A stretch of 64,000 nt of DNA. It comes from Pseudoalteromonas luteoviolacea. Its GTDB lineage: Bacteria; Pseudomonadota; Gammaproteobacteria; Enterobacterales; Alteromonadaceae. The DNA lies in the NCBI RefSeq assembly GCF_001696455.1, contig NZ_MAUJ01000006.1, forward strand, positions 124,001 to 188,000. The letters run 5' to 3'. The translations under genes and the position numbers were made by a program. The notes beneath the pieces were generated by a model. The model saw nothing but the letters and a program-made list of their open reading frames with translations, ran no database searches and was not told the DNA's origin. Shown here piece after piece: positions 26,569-36,351 of the stretch (its first letter is position 1; each line of letters begins with the position of its first letter).

Positions 26569-27870
26569 TTACTTCCAGCTTCTCATTTTGTGACCTTTCA
26601 AAGCATAGAAGAGAATAAATATATAACTTGGGATCATCAGGCTATACGCCCCCTGAGCACCTAATCCTGCCACATTGCCAAGTCCGATTAATAAAGGACC
26701 TAAAGCACCACCTGCAATACCCATGATTAACAAACCAGATGCCGTACCAGTTAGGCGGCCGAGACCATCTAGAGCTAACGGCCAAATTGCTGGCCATACC
26801 ATGGCATTAGCAAAGCCAAGTAATGCGATACACAATAACGGATCTGGTAGCTGAGGTCCACCAAAAGGAACCAACAACAAGTTAGAAATTGCAAAAGACG
26901 CATTATCACCCATTACAACAGCGATCACCGTAATGATACCAGCGATGCCAGACATTACTAGCGCACTTTGCTGAGACATGAAACGCGGAATCAATACGAT
27001 ACCAATGGCATAACCCAATAGCATACAACCCATTGTATAAGAGGTCATGATTGAATAATCAGCAATTCCTAAGTGCAATGCATAGGATCCGATAGTATCA
27101 GCAGCAATAACTTCAACAGCTACATACAGCGCGATACCAACGACACCTAGCACTAAATGAGGATGTTGTAACGCTTCTCTAAGCTCACCTTTAGAGGTTT
27201 TACTTTCTTCTTCAAAAACAAGATCTGGTAGCGGTGCAAATTTCGCAAACAATGCAAACAAAAATATTAAGCCCGCAATCGCCAAGTAAGGGGCAATAAG
27301 ACTATTTGCCATAGCGTCTTTTTGTTCTTGCGACAGGCTCTCTCCGCCTTGCACAACACCACTAACCACAACTGCAGCGAAAACAATCGGCACAATCACA
27401 CCAGCGGACTTGTTAAGCAGTCCCATAATACAAACACGAACCGCCGCTGATTTTTCAGAGCCCATTTTTACAACATATGGGTTTACAGCCGTCTGCAATA
27501 CTGTCTGCCCTACACCAATCAAAAGCTGGGCAAGTAAGAATACCTCAATTGCCTGCATTTTAGCCGCAGGAATGTATAGCAGTGCAGACAGTGCCATAAT
27601 CACACAACCTACAGCCATACCATTCTTATAACCTACACGTTTTATAACCATCGCAGAAGGAATACCAGCGATTGTTACAGCAATATAAAACGAGGAAATA
27701 ATAAACGACGCTTGCAGCGGAGATAGCTCAAGCATCTGCTGTAAAAAAGGTGTAATAGCGCCATTAAGCCACGTGATACACCCCAATATAAAAAACATAG
27801 AACCAGCCAGTGTCATTGGCAACCAGACACTCTGCTTCGCTTTTTCATTCATATCCACTGTTGCTTCCAT
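26569..27870 (-). CDS. nagP: Sugar:proton MFS transporter, NagP/FucP-like (N-acetylglucosamine uptake)
   Basis: A 433-aa polytopic protein with 12 predicted membrane helices of the FHS (FucP) branch of the major facilitator superfamily. FILGCITWLNGAITPFLQ at residues 27-44 and VLQTAVNPYVVKMGS near 123-137 are family hallmarks. The sequence closely fits the NagP GlcNAc permease found in chitin-using Alteromonadales. Its neighbour is a GH20 chitobiase, and both share a NagR-like operator upstream, so uptake of GlcNAc released from chitin oligosaccharides is the likely job. Other amino sugars cannot be excluded. Confidence 0.88.
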   Translation of the reverse strand: MEATVDMNEKAKQSVWLPMTLAGSMFFILGCITWLNGAITPFLQQMLELSPLQASFIISSFYIAVTIAGIPSAMVIKRVGYKNGMAVGCVIMALSALLYIPAAKMQAIEVFLLAQLLIGVGQTVLQTAVNPYVVKMGSEKSAAVRVCIMGLLNKSAGVIVPIVFAAVVVSGVVQGGESLSQEQKDAMANSLIAPYLAIAGLIFLFALFAKFAPLPDLVFEEESKTSKGELREALQHPHLVLGVVGIALYVAVEVIAADTIGSYALHLGIADYSIMTSYTMGCMLLGYAIGIVLIPRFMSQQSALVMSGIAGIITVIAVVMGDNASFAISNLLLVPFGGPQLPDPLLCIALLGFANAMVWPAIWPLALDGLGRLTGTASGLLIMGIAGGALGPLLIGLGNVAGLGAQGAYSLMIPSYIFILFYALKGHKMRSWK

Positions 27871-27959
27871 AATACTCTTCTTGTTTGCAATTAAATTTTA
27901 TTACAATTTTTGCTTATCACTTTACAAGCCATAAGCTCTCAAAATTTTATTATTTTCTA

Positions 27960-27972
27960 CCGACACTGTCGG
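27960..27972 (-). repeat. 13-bp perfect inverted repeat in the nagP leader
   Basis: CCGACACTGTCGG has 6-bp arms around one central base. It lies between the NagR-like operator and the nagP start, about 90 bases before the ATG. It is either an RNA hairpin or a protein-binding site. Confidence 0.45.
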
Positions 27973-28027
27973 GATTTAAGCAGTTAGCTAAGGCTAAAGC
28001 ACTGTCTTTGCTTTCACCTTACAGCAA

Positions 28028-28045
28028 AATGACAGCGCTGACATT
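28028..28045. promoter_or_regulatory. NagR-like operator upstream of nagP
   Basis: AATGACAGCGCTGACATT differs at one base from the perfect palindrome AATGACAGCGCTGTCATT. That form fits the LacI-family type and the NagR box as I recall it for GlcNAc genes of Alteromonadales. It sits about 158 bases before the nagP ATG. The same core occurs upstream of the chitobiase gene. Confidence 0.75.
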
Positions 28046-28102
28046 TAACTTTACGTTAAAATCTACTTTATTACTAGTTAGAAATTATACTAAATAGTAT
28101 TC

Positions 28103-28126
28103 AAAAAAGGGGCAAGCGCCCCCTTT
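28103..28126 (-). terminator. Rho-independent terminator of the chitobiase gene
   Basis: GGGGC (28109-28113) and GCCCC (28118-28122) form a short GC stem around AAGC. On the minus strand it is followed by TTTTTT. It lies 25 bases beyond the chitobiase stop. Confidence 0.82.
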
Positions 28127-28150
28127 AATGTTTCAAAACAATGTAACTTA

Positions 28151-30757
28151 TTACTCTAATCCAGTGACACGGCTAAATTTTTTACCGTCTAAACTTGTTC
28201 TTAATCGAATTACTTTCGGGTCTACCACTGACATCGGACCTGTATACGTCTGCCAAGTATTACCGCTGTCAAAACTGACTTCAATATTCAAATAAGCAAA
28301 AGCACTGTTTGCTATTAGCTTACCATTTTCGATGATGGCACCTGGAACAGGCAAATTGATATTTACCCCCGACTTGGTTAAACGCGTCAGCTCTTTTAAA
28401 GCCAATGTTGCTGAGAACTCCTGCCAGTCAAGAGCACGCGCTTTTTCATCAGGCACGTTTGATTCCCACTTTGCTTTATGCCAAGCTCGCTCAGCAACGG
28501 TCAGCACACGTGGGAACATCATGGCCATAACCTGTTCTTCAGTTCGAATAGTTTCAGTCCATACCTGCCCTTGCATACCGAGAATATTCTCCGGTCTCTC
28601 TAATTCTGGCAATGGACGCCCTACTAATGCCTCAAGGTTATCAATTGATTCACCATTTCTTGTAAAATCGGCATTCGCATAGACATAGTCAGGCATGTAG
28701 CTAAACGCTTTTTTCGTGTCAGTATAACGTGCAGCCCAGTAGTATCCACGCTCTTCAGGGTGCGCTTCATATGGATGGTCAAAGTACAAATGTGTACCAT
28801 GAGACAGGATCACTTGATAGCCATCATTTGCCAATCGGTGCGCTCTGTCTGCAACACCCCATTCCCAAATGTTATCCCAAACATTTGCAGTGAATACCTG
28901 ATTTGGGAATTCATCACGTTTGAATGGGTTAACTCGATCATACATTAAACCATCTTCCCAAGCGCCAGGTGCAATTCCGCGTTTAGCAAAGAGCTTCGCG
29001 ACTCGTTGTGTAAAATATGGTTTGAGATCAGCAGGTCCAGCAATACCGTTATTGGCATCTTTGAACAGGGCCTGACAGGCCGGAGACTTAGCCCAAGAAC
29101 CAGCCCCCACTTCATCACCGCCAAAGTGTAGGTTGGTTAATCGTGTACCAGCTTCACGGTACATACCTTGAAGTTCATACGTAACTTTGTCGATGAATGC
29201 ATACGTTGAGTCCATACATACATTGAGCGAGTTATCTGTATAGTTTTGCACGGTTAGGTATTCAGATTCATCTTCAAGGTCACTCAGTAAGTAAGCTCTC
29301 GCTTCTGCTTCTTTGCCTTGTGCATGAAGTCTATAGTAGCGTGCTTCCATCGCTTTAATAGCTGCTCGCGCATGACCTGGCCCTTCTATCTCTGGGATAA
29401 TGTCGATGTGCCTTGCTTTGGCAAATTTCAATAACTCGACAAAATCTTCCCTCGACAAATACCCATTACCCGATCCAGATTTAAAAGGTCCAGTTCCAAG
29501 CTGCGTTAGGAGACAGCTTCGTTCTTGCAGATCAAAACAGCGGTAGCCACCAATTTCTGACAATTCAGGTAGACCCGGGATCTCAACTCGCCACCCTTCG
29601 TCATCCGAAAAGTGCCAGTGAAATTTATTAAGCTTATAACGCGCCATTTGCTCAACTAGCTTGAACATCGCATCTTTACCATGGTAATTGCGTGCATTGT
29701 CGTAGTGCATACCTCGCCAACCGTAGCGTGGTGTATCTTCTATTTCCACATTAGGCACTTTAATTGAGCCGCTCTGCTCGACTGGAAACAGCGCAAGTAA
29801 ACTCTGAATACCATAAAAGACACCCGCATTATCAACACCGATGATTTCAATCTTATCGTCATCTATTTCAAGTTTATAGCTACCCGCAGCCGCCTGTGAG
29901 TCACTGTTACCATAGTTTTTAGACTCAACTTTTAGGTAAATTGTCGGGCTTTTACCAGCCTTGATATGATCAGGTTGTGCTTCGAGCGATAACCCATGTG
30001 ATTGCAAGTCCTCTTTGAACACCGCCACCTCAGACTTTAACCTACCCGCAAAGCGAATTTGCCACTCGTTAGTAAGTTCAGCGACACCGCGATTAAAATC
30101 AACACTATATGGTTTTGGAACAATACGCTTAATGGCCGCTTCTTTGTCTACTTTTAAGTTACTCAAGTTGTGTTCATATCGCCAAGCAGCATTTGCCAAA
30201 GGAGAATAATCAAGTGGCTCATTATGGCGCTTAAGTTGGTTCTCTCGGCTGAATGGTGCAACAAAACGCTTCATGTCTTCTGTGTTTGTATTAGCAAAAA
30301 TGACCGGCGTTTGACCATTAGCAACGATAAAAGCACGTGGCATAAAATCAGTATAAGCAGCAATCCATGCAGCTGCCTCAAATTCAACTTTGAGCGATTG
30401 CTTCGGAGCTAACCCTTGGAAACTCCCCGTAGGCACTAGCCTATGTAAGTCGCCATTAACATGTTCTATTTGTATCCCCGCGACGTCGCTTGTTTTTATT
30501 TTACGTACAGAGTGGATATATATTTGCCAATCGCTTTTGCCCTTTGGAAGCGCAACATTTGATTGATTTTCAAGAGAAAGAGAGCCAATAAAACTGCCTG
30601 CACCACCATGAAAGTTATTTTCAACGGCAAATGTGAGTTGCGTATTTTGTGCAAAGGCATCTAGCTGTGATTGGGAAAGCGCCGCATTTGCACCAAACGA
30701 TGTCGCGATCAACGTTGTTGCAAACACTTGCGTCAGCATGTTTTTTCTAAGATTCAT
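28151..30757 (-). CDS. Beta-N-acetylhexosaminidase / chitobiase, GH20
   Basis: An 868-aa secreted enzyme cleaving terminal GlcNAc from chitobiose and chitin oligosaccharides. A signal peptide ends near SFGANA. An N-terminal carbohydrate-binding domain of the chitobiase type (about 35-170) is followed by the GH20b fold. The GH20 barrel starts GWRGMHYDNARNYH near 345, with the catalytic Asp-Glu pair in HFGGDEVG near 545. A small C-terminal Ig-like chitobiase domain (about 795-868) ends the protein. This four-domain layout is that of Serratia and Vibrio chitobiases. It faces nagP on the same strand, and both carry NagR-like operators. Confidence 0.93.
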   Translation of the reverse strand: MNLRKNMLTQVFATTLIATSFGANAALSQSQLDAFAQNTQLTFAVENNFHGGAGSFIGSLSLENQSNVALPKGKSDWQIYIHSVRKIKTSDVAGIQIEHVNGDLHRLVPTGSFQGLAPKQSLKVEFEAAAWIAAYTDFMPRAFIVANGQTPVIFANTNTEDMKRFVAPFSRENQLKRHNEPLDYSPLANAAWRYEHNLSNLKVDKEAAIKRIVPKPYSVDFNRGVAELTNEWQIRFAGRLKSEVAVFKEDLQSHGLSLEAQPDHIKAGKSPTIYLKVESKNYGNSDSQAAAGSYKLEIDDDKIEIIGVDNAGVFYGIQSLLALFPVEQSGSIKVPNVEIEDTPRYGWRGMHYDNARNYHGKDAMFKLVEQMARYKLNKFHWHFSDDEGWRVEIPGLPELSEIGGYRCFDLQERSCLLTQLGTGPFKSGSGNGYLSREDFVELLKFAKARHIDIIPEIEGPGHARAAIKAMEARYYRLHAQGKEAEARAYLLSDLEDESEYLTVQNYTDNSLNVCMDSTYAFIDKVTYELQGMYREAGTRLTNLHFGGDEVGAGSWAKSPACQALFKDANNGIAGPADLKPYFTQRVAKLFAKRGIAPGAWEDGLMYDRVNPFKRDEFPNQVFTANVWDNIWEWGVADRAHRLANDGYQVILSHGTHLYFDHPYEAHPEERGYYWAARYTDTKKAFSYMPDYVYANADFTRNGESIDNLEALVGRPLPELERPENILGMQGQVWTETIRTEEQVMAMMFPRVLTVAERAWHKAKWESNVPDEKARALDWQEFSATLALKELTRLTKSGVNINLPVPGAIIENGKLIANSAFAYLNIEVSFDSGNTWQTYTGPMSVVDPKVIRLRTSLDGKKFSRVTGLE

Positions 30758-30924
30758 ATCAGCTCCTAAAGACTAAGCCCTGAAACCACATTTTAGCAAA
30801 AGCTCGTTTATACTGCTGTACACACTTAATTGTACCGATTAGTGGCATTGTTTATGCGCACTAAACACGCTTTTGCAGGGCTTCGGAGAATAGTACTAAC
30901 CAACTTGTTGTTAGCTTTTCATCA

Positions 30925-30953
30925 TATCTAAGAAAAAATGACAGCGCTATCAA
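30925..30953 (-). promoter_or_regulatory. Predicted chitobiase promoter overlapping the NagR-like operator
   Basis: On the minus strand TTGATA (30953-30948) and TAGATA (30930-30925) are separated by exactly 17 bases. The operator at 30937-30954 covers the -35 and spacer, the right position for repression. The start codon is about 170 bases further. Confidence 0.65.
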
Positions 30954-30954
30954 A
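30937..30954. promoter_or_regulatory. NagR-like operator upstream of chitobiase
   Basis: AATGACAGCGCTATCAAA matches the palindrome AATGACAGCGCTGTCATT at 15 of 18 positions and has the same left half as the nagP site at 28028-28045. Confidence 0.7.
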
Positions 30955-30980
30955 TTTTAAAAAAGCCCGTTTATTCCACA

Positions 30981-31018
30981 AAAAAACCTGCTCAAGCAAT
31001 GCTCAAAGCAGGTTTTTT
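30981..31018 (-). terminator. Rho-independent terminator after the M13 peptidase gene
   Basis: A 12-bp perfect stem AAAAAACCTGCT/AGCAGGTTTTTT encloses a 14-base loop. The A/T flanks allow termination on both strands. It lies 19 bases beyond the peptidase stop. Confidence 0.9.
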
Positions 31019-31036
31019 ATTGAAGAGATTACAAGA

Positions 31037-33100
31037 TTACCAAATTTTCACGCGTTCCTCTGGCTTGATATACATGCCATCACCTTCCTTCACTCCGAAG
31101 GCTTCATGAAACTGTGGCATATTCGACAGGATACCAATAACGCGATATTGGCTAGGTGAATGAGAGTCTGTCATTAGTCGATTTCTCAATTCTTCGTCAC
31201 GATACTCTCTACGCCAAATTTGAGCCCACCCCATAAAGAAACGCTGCTCGCCCGTATAACCGTCAATTTCAGGTGCCGGCTTGCCATTTAACGACAATTG
31301 ATATGCTTTTAGCGCAACGGTTAAACCACCCAAGTCACCAATGTTTTCACCGAGTGTAAGTTGGCCATTAACATGCGCATCTTCGAATGGCTTAAATTGG
31401 TCAAATTGCTCGATAAGCTTGTTCCCCCTAGCTTCAAACTGTGAAAGATCGCTTTGCGTCCACCAATTTCTAAGGTTACCATCACCATCATATTTAGCCC
31501 CTTGATCGTCAAACCCATGACCGAGCTCATGACCTATTACAGCACCGATTGCCCCATAATTTACCGCATCGTCGGCTTCTAAGTTAAAGAAAGGAGGTTG
31601 CAATATCGCAGCGGGGAACACAATTTCATTATTTACAGGGTTGTAATAGGCATTGACTGTTTGCGGGGTCATGTACCACTTAGAGCGATCGACCGGTTTG
31701 CCCACTTCATCGAGCATATCTTTATAAGCCCATTGATTATAACGCGCAAAGTTACCCACTAAATCATCCGCACTAATTTCTAACTGAGAGTAGTCACGCC
31801 ACTTATCTGGATATCCAATTTTAGGCGTAAACTTGTTTAATTTTTCTTTCGCAGCCACTTTAGTTTCTGGGCTCATCCAAACTAAGTCATCTATTGATTG
31901 AGCGAAACCAGCAATCAAGTTGTCAACCATTTTGGTCATGCGCGCTTTTGCTTCTGGAGGGAAGTGCTCTTTTACGTAAATTTTTCCTAGTAGTTCACCT
32001 AACACATCGTTACTGGCATCAACAGCTTGCTTCCAGGTAGGTGCTTGCTCTTCCACCCCTCTTAAGGTTTTGCCATAAAACCCAAAGTGCAGATCTACAA
32101 GTTTACGCTCGAGCAGCTCAGCATAATTACTAGCAAAATGAAACGTTAAATAATCACGCCATACATCCACATCGCTTTCTTTTATCACATCAGACAATGC
32201 CGTGAAATATGTTGGTTGAGAAACGATAATCTCTTCCAAATCGACGCCCAATGCATTCAAATAGATTTCAATATCAAAATCAGAAAGCTGCTTATTAAAC
32301 TCTTTAACATTGAGTTTATTATACGTTTTAGAAGCATCTCGACTGTCTACTCGGCTCCACTGAGCCTGCGCAATTTGTGTTTCTAGGGCAATGATAGACT
32401 GAGCCGATTTTTCTGCTTGTTTTTCATCATACCCAAACTCGAACAACATATTCGTTATGTAAGCTTGATACTCAGCCCTAACATTAACAAACTTCTCAGT
32501 GTCTTTAAGGTAAAAGTCTCTGTCAGGCAAGCCAAGACCCGCTTGAAATAAATAGAGCGCATTAACACTAGAGTTTTTGGCATCATTATTCACGTACCAC
32601 GCCATAGGAGTGCTTCCCCCTTGCATGAGTACCTTGGCCATCAACTGCGGAAGTTGCGATTTGTCATTTAGTGCACGAATAGGTTCTAAGTAATCATTTA
32701 ACGCAGCAACACCGAGCTCTTCACGAGCCAATTCGTCAGTGTAACTTTTATAGAAGGCACCTAGTTTATATTCGTCGCTGTCTGGCTTGGCGTTGCTATT
32801 CTTTGCAGCCCTGTCCAAAATAACACGCAACGCTTTTTGCGATTCATCGTACAACTCAGTAAAAGACCCATAGTTAGATTTGTCTGCTGGTATCTCTGTT
32901 TTTTCAAACCACTTTCCGTTTACATGGAAGTAAAAGTCATCTTGAGGGCGAATTGAATGGTCTATATTTTCCAATTCAATACCTGAATTGAGGGACTGTT
33001 GTTGGGTAACTACCTTCGTCGCTTCTGTTTGAGGTTGTTCACTGCAACCAACCAAACCAAGCGCTAAAGCTACACCAAATGCAGCGAATGATTTGCGCAT
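31037..33100 (-). CDS. M13 family (neprilysin-like) zinc metallopeptidase, lipoprotein
   Basis: About 687 aa. A signal peptide ends with the lipobox LVGC, so it is membrane-anchored, facing the periplasm or surface. The M13 N-terminal domain begins HSIRPQDDFYFHVNGKW. The catalytic domain has NAYYNPVNNEIVFPAAILQ, the zinc motif HELGH in GAVIGHELGHGFDDQG near 525, and the third ligand in ENIGDLGG near 585. Metal-ligand residues are all present. The start is the ATG at 33100 with GGAG 9 bases upstream; an in-frame start at 33127 would spoil the signal peptide. It probably degrades peptides outside the cytoplasm. Length is typical for PepO-like bacterial M13 enzymes. Confidence 0.93.
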   Translation of the reverse strand: MRKSFAAFGVALALGLVGCSEQPQTEATKVVTQQQSLNSGIELENIDHSIRPQDDFYFHVNGKWFEKTEIPADKSNYGSFTELYDESQKALRVILDRAAKNSNAKPDSDEYKLGAFYKSYTDELAREELGVAALNDYLEPIRALNDKSQLPQLMAKVLMQGGSTPMAWYVNNDAKNSSVNALYLFQAGLGLPDRDFYLKDTEKFVNVRAEYQAYITNMLFEFGYDEKQAEKSAQSIIALETQIAQAQWSRVDSRDASKTYNKLNVKEFNKQLSDFDIEIYLNALGVDLEEIIVSQPTYFTALSDVIKESDVDVWRDYLTFHFASNYAELLERKLVDLHFGFYGKTLRGVEEQAPTWKQAVDASNDVLGELLGKIYVKEHFPPEAKARMTKMVDNLIAGFAQSIDDLVWMSPETKVAAKEKLNKFTPKIGYPDKWRDYSQLEISADDLVGNFARYNQWAYKDMLDEVGKPVDRSKWYMTPQTVNAYYNPVNNEIVFPAAILQPPFFNLEADDAVNYGAIGAVIGHELGHGFDDQGAKYDGDGNLRNWWTQSDLSQFEARGNKLIEQFDQFKPFEDAHVNGQLTLGENIGDLGGLTVALKAYQLSLNGKPAPEIDGYTGEQRFFMGWAQIWRREYRDEELRNRLMTDSHSPSQYRVIGILSNMPQFHEAFGVKEGDGMYIKPEERVKIW

Positions 33101-33185
33101 ATTTCTGACTCCATACTTTATATACACAAATCATACCCTGCTCATTGAATTTTTTATAGCAAGCTATGCAAACAATTGTAACGAC

Positions 33186-33581
33186 TTATTGAAATGTAGA
33201 TAAGGCATCTATAATCGCAATATTTGCTTTTGGAAACTCAAGTTCTTTCAACGTACTATAATCTACCCATTGGCTAGGTTGACCTTCTAGCCCTGTGGGG
33301 CTTCCCGTAAATTGGTCAACAACATGAACATGTAAACAAACCTGTTTATCACCATAATCGTGCTCAATGGTTAATAAATGCTGGGAACCAATTACTTGAA
33401 TACCAATTTCTTCTGCAAGTTCACGCTGTAACGCTAGTTCAACACTTTCCTGAGGCTCAACTTTGCCGCCTGGGAACTCCCACAACCCCCCTTGGTGTTG
33501 CTCTTCAGAACGTTTGCACACAAAATATTTGCCTTGTTCGTAAATAACGCCAACGGCCACGTTCACGACTTTTTTAGTCAT
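33186..33581 (-). CDS. mutT: 8-oxo-dGTP diphosphatase MutT (Nudix)
   Basis: A 131-aa Nudix hydrolase. The Nudix box spans residues 38-60 in the form GGKVEPQESVEL...RELAEEIGI and keeps all consensus residues. The start KVVNVAVGVIYEQGKYFVCKR and the GGLWEFPGG segment just before the box are characteristic of MutT. It clears 8-oxo-dGTP from the nucleotide pool. Placement directly downstream of secA is the same as in E. coli and many gammaproteobacteria. A hairpin lies in the gap between them. Confidence 0.93.
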   Translation of the reverse strand: MTKKVVNVAVGVIYEQGKYFVCKRSEEQHQGGLWEFPGGKVEPQESVELALQRELAEEIGIQVIGSQHLLTIEHDYGDKQVCLHVHVVDQFTGSPTGLEGQPSQWVDYSTLKELEFPKANIAIIDALSTFQ

Positions 33582-33594
33582 TTTTGTTCCTCAT

Positions 33595-33619
33595 AAAAAA
33601 AGCGACACTAGGCCGCTTT
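33595..33619 (-). terminator. Short hairpin terminator between secA and mutT
   Basis: AAAGCG/CGCTTT with a 9-base loop, followed by a run of seven T on the minus strand. The stem is short, so read-through into mutT is likely. Confidence 0.6.
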
Positions 33620-33642
33620 ATTAATGCTTAAATATTTCTCTG

Positions 33643-36351
33643 CTAGCTTAGCTTGCCGCAACACTGCTTATACTTTTTACCAGAACCACATGGACACGGT
33701 TCATTACGGCCAACTTTTGGTTCCGCACGCGCTGCTACTGCAGCGCCTTGAGGTGCTTCACCGCCCACTTTTTCAGCTTCTTCATGCTGGTATTGCTTAG
33801 GTACTTGCTCGCTACGACGGTGCTGTTCTTCTACCTTCTCTACGTCTTCTTCAGCGCGTACTTGTACCTTACTCAATACACCAACAACATCGACTTTTAG
33901 GGTCTCAAGCATGTTAGAAAACAGTTCGAAAGACTCACGTTTATACTCTTGTTTAGGATTCTTTTGCGCATATCCTCGCAGGTGAATACCTTGACGCAAG
34001 TGATCCATCGCCGCCAAGTGATCTTTCCAATGTTGATCCAAGCTTTGTAGCATAACGGCTTTTTCGAAGTGACGTAGTACTTCTGCACCAACTTGCTCTT
34101 CTTTCTGCTTATACGCTGCCTCAGCTTCCTCAACAATGCGCTCTCTAAGAGACTCTTCATATAACTTACTGTCTTCTTCAAGCCATTTAGCAATAGGCAT
34201 CTCTAACAGTAAATCAGATTTTAAGCGCTCTTCTAAGCCAGGGATATCCCACATTTCAGCTAAGCTTTGTGGCGGAATAAAGCGATCGATAATGCCATTC
34301 ACAACATCACTGCGAATCGCATTAACCGTTTCTGAAATATCGCCTTCTTCCAATAGTTCGTTACGCTGCTCGTAAACAACGCGACGTTGATCATTGGCAA
34401 CATCATCGTATTCAAGTAACTGTTTACGAATATCAAAGTTACGCGCTTCTACTTTACGCTGCGCATTTTCAATTGCCCGGTTAACCCATGGGTGCTCGAT
34501 AGCTTCACCACGTTGCATGCCCAATTTACGCATCATTGTTGTCATGCGCTCGCCGGCAAAAATGCGCATGAGAGCATCGTCCATAGACAGGTAGAAGCGG
34601 CTAGAACCGGCATCACCCTGACGGCCTGAACGACCACGAAGCTGATTATCGATACGACGTGATTCATGTCGCTCAGTACCAATAATATGCAAACCGCCAG
34701 CTTCGAGTACTTTATCGTGAAGCTCTTTCCACTTGGCTTTCGCCTCTTCAATTTGTGCTTCAGTCGGGTTCTCGATTTTCGCGATGTCGTTTTGCCAATT
34801 ACCACCTAACATGATATCTGTACCACGACCAGCCATGTTAGTAGCAATGGTGACATACCCTGGTAGACCCGCGTCGGCGATAATATCAGCTTCCTGCGCG
34901 TGGAATTTAGCATTTAGAACATTGTGTTCGATTTTTTCTTTGCGTAAGAAATGCGACAAATACTCAGAACTTTCAATCGAAATCGTACCAACCAGAACTG
35001 GCTGGCCACGTTCTTGACAGTCTCTGATATCAGCCAAAATAGCTTCGAATTTTTCTTCTTGGGTCAGATAAACTAAATCAGCACGGTCATCACGGATCAT
35101 CGGCTTATTAGTTGGAATTACAACGGTGTCTAAACCATAGATAGATTGAAATTCAAATGCTTCTGTATCGGCTGTACCCGTCATACCTGATAGCTTGTCA
35201 TACAATCGGAAATAATTCTGGAACGTAATCGACGCCAGCGTCTGATTTTCATTTTGAATGCGTACGCCTTCTTTCGCTTCAACAGCTTGGTGCAGCCCTT
35301 CAGACCAACGACGCCCTTCCATTGTACGGCCCGTATGTTCATCAACAATGATGACTTCATTATCTTTAACAACGTAATCAACATCTTTTTGATACAGCTT
35401 ATGCGCTCTCAATGCCGCATAAACATGGCTCAACAAGGTAATATTGCCCGCCGAATATAAAGAATCATCTTCTTCAATCAAGCCATGCTTAATAAGTAAC
35501 TCTTCTACCTTGACCTGGCCACGTTCAGTTAAATGTGCTTGCTTAGACTTTTCGTCGATAGTGTAGTCGCCATCGCCTTCTACACCCTCTTCATCTTCTT
35601 TTTCTTGCTGAGCTAACTCAGGCACAATTTTGTTTATCTGAGTGTATAGCTCTGAGCTATCTTCTGCCGGGCCAGAAATAATAAGAGGTGTTCGAGCTTC
35701 ATCAATAAGGATTGAATCCACCTCGTCCACAACGGCATAATGTAATGGGCGCTGCACACGTTCTTCAATGCTAAACGCCATGTTGTCACGCAGGTAGTCA
35801 AACCCAAACTCATTGTTCGTACCATATGTAATGTCAGCGGCATACGCTTCTTTCTTCTGCGCAGGCATCATACCAGGGATATTACACCCTACTGATAACC
35901 CTAAGAATTCAAAGAGCGGGCGGTTGTTCTCTGCATCACGCTTAGCAAGGTAATCATTCACCGTAATGACGTGTACACCTTTGCCTGTTAATCCATTTAA
36001 ATATGCAGGCAATGTCGCTGTCAGTGTTTTACCTTCACCGGTGCGCATTTCTGAAATACGACCTTGGTGCAGTACCATGCCACCAATCATCTGTACGTCA
36101 AAATGACGCATTTCAAAGACTCGTTTTGATGCTTCACGGACAGTAGCGAATGCTTCAGGAAGTAATTCGTCTAAGCTGGTTCCTTGCTCAAATTTTTGTC
36201 TAAACTCTGCTGTTTTTGCTTTTAGTTGTTCATCAGATAGCTTGCTATACTGCTCTTCTAAAGCGTTAACTAAAGCGACCGTCTTGCGTAAATTTTTGAT
36301 CATCCGGTCGTTACGGCTACCAAAAATCTTGGTAAAAATTTTAGTTATCAT
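33643..36351 (-). CDS. secA: Preprotein translocase motor ATPase SecA
   Basis: A 902-aa ATPase that drives proteins through SecYEG. Features in order: Walker A MRTGEGKT near residue 105, the DEAD-type VVDEVDSILIDEARTPLI near 207-225, the preprotein cross-linking domain, TNMAGRGTDIMLGG near 505, the helical scaffold and wing, then the C-terminal linker. The zinc-binding SEC-C motif RNEPCPCGSGKKYKQCCGK ends the protein. Length equals that of E. coli SecA. Upstream there is no secM; dciA on the opposite strand occupies its place. A good promoter lies about 120 bases before the ATG. Confidence 0.98.
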   Translation of the reverse strand: MITKIFTKIFGSRNDRMIKNLRKTVALVNALEEQYSKLSDEQLKAKTAEFRQKFEQGTSLDELLPEAFATVREASKRVFEMRHFDVQMIGGMVLHQGRISEMRTGEGKTLTATLPAYLNGLTGKGVHVITVNDYLAKRDAENNRPLFEFLGLSVGCNIPGMMPAQKKEAYAADITYGTNNEFGFDYLRDNMAFSIEERVQRPLHYAVVDEVDSILIDEARTPLIISGPAEDSSELYTQINKIVPELAQQEKEDEEGVEGDGDYTIDEKSKQAHLTERGQVKVEELLIKHGLIEEDDSLYSAGNITLLSHVYAALRAHKLYQKDVDYVVKDNEVIIVDEHTGRTMEGRRWSEGLHQAVEAKEGVRIQNENQTLASITFQNYFRLYDKLSGMTGTADTEAFEFQSIYGLDTVVIPTNKPMIRDDRADLVYLTQEEKFEAILADIRDCQERGQPVLVGTISIESSEYLSHFLRKEKIEHNVLNAKFHAQEADIIADAGLPGYVTIATNMAGRGTDIMLGGNWQNDIAKIENPTEAQIEEAKAKWKELHDKVLEAGGLHIIGTERHESRRIDNQLRGRSGRQGDAGSSRFYLSMDDALMRIFAGERMTTMMRKLGMQRGEAIEHPWVNRAIENAQRKVEARNFDIRKQLLEYDDVANDQRRVVYEQRNELLEEGDISETVNAIRSDVVNGIIDRFIPPQSLAEMWDIPGLEERLKSDLLLEMPIAKWLEEDSKLYEESLRERIVEEAEAAYKQKEEQVGAEVLRHFEKAVMLQSLDQHWKDHLAAMDHLRQGIHLRGYAQKNPKQEYKRESFELFSNMLETLKVDVVGVLSKVQVRAEEDVEKVEEQHRRSEQVPKQYQHEEAEKVGGEAPQGAAVAARAEPKVGRNEPCPCGSGKKYKQCCGKLS

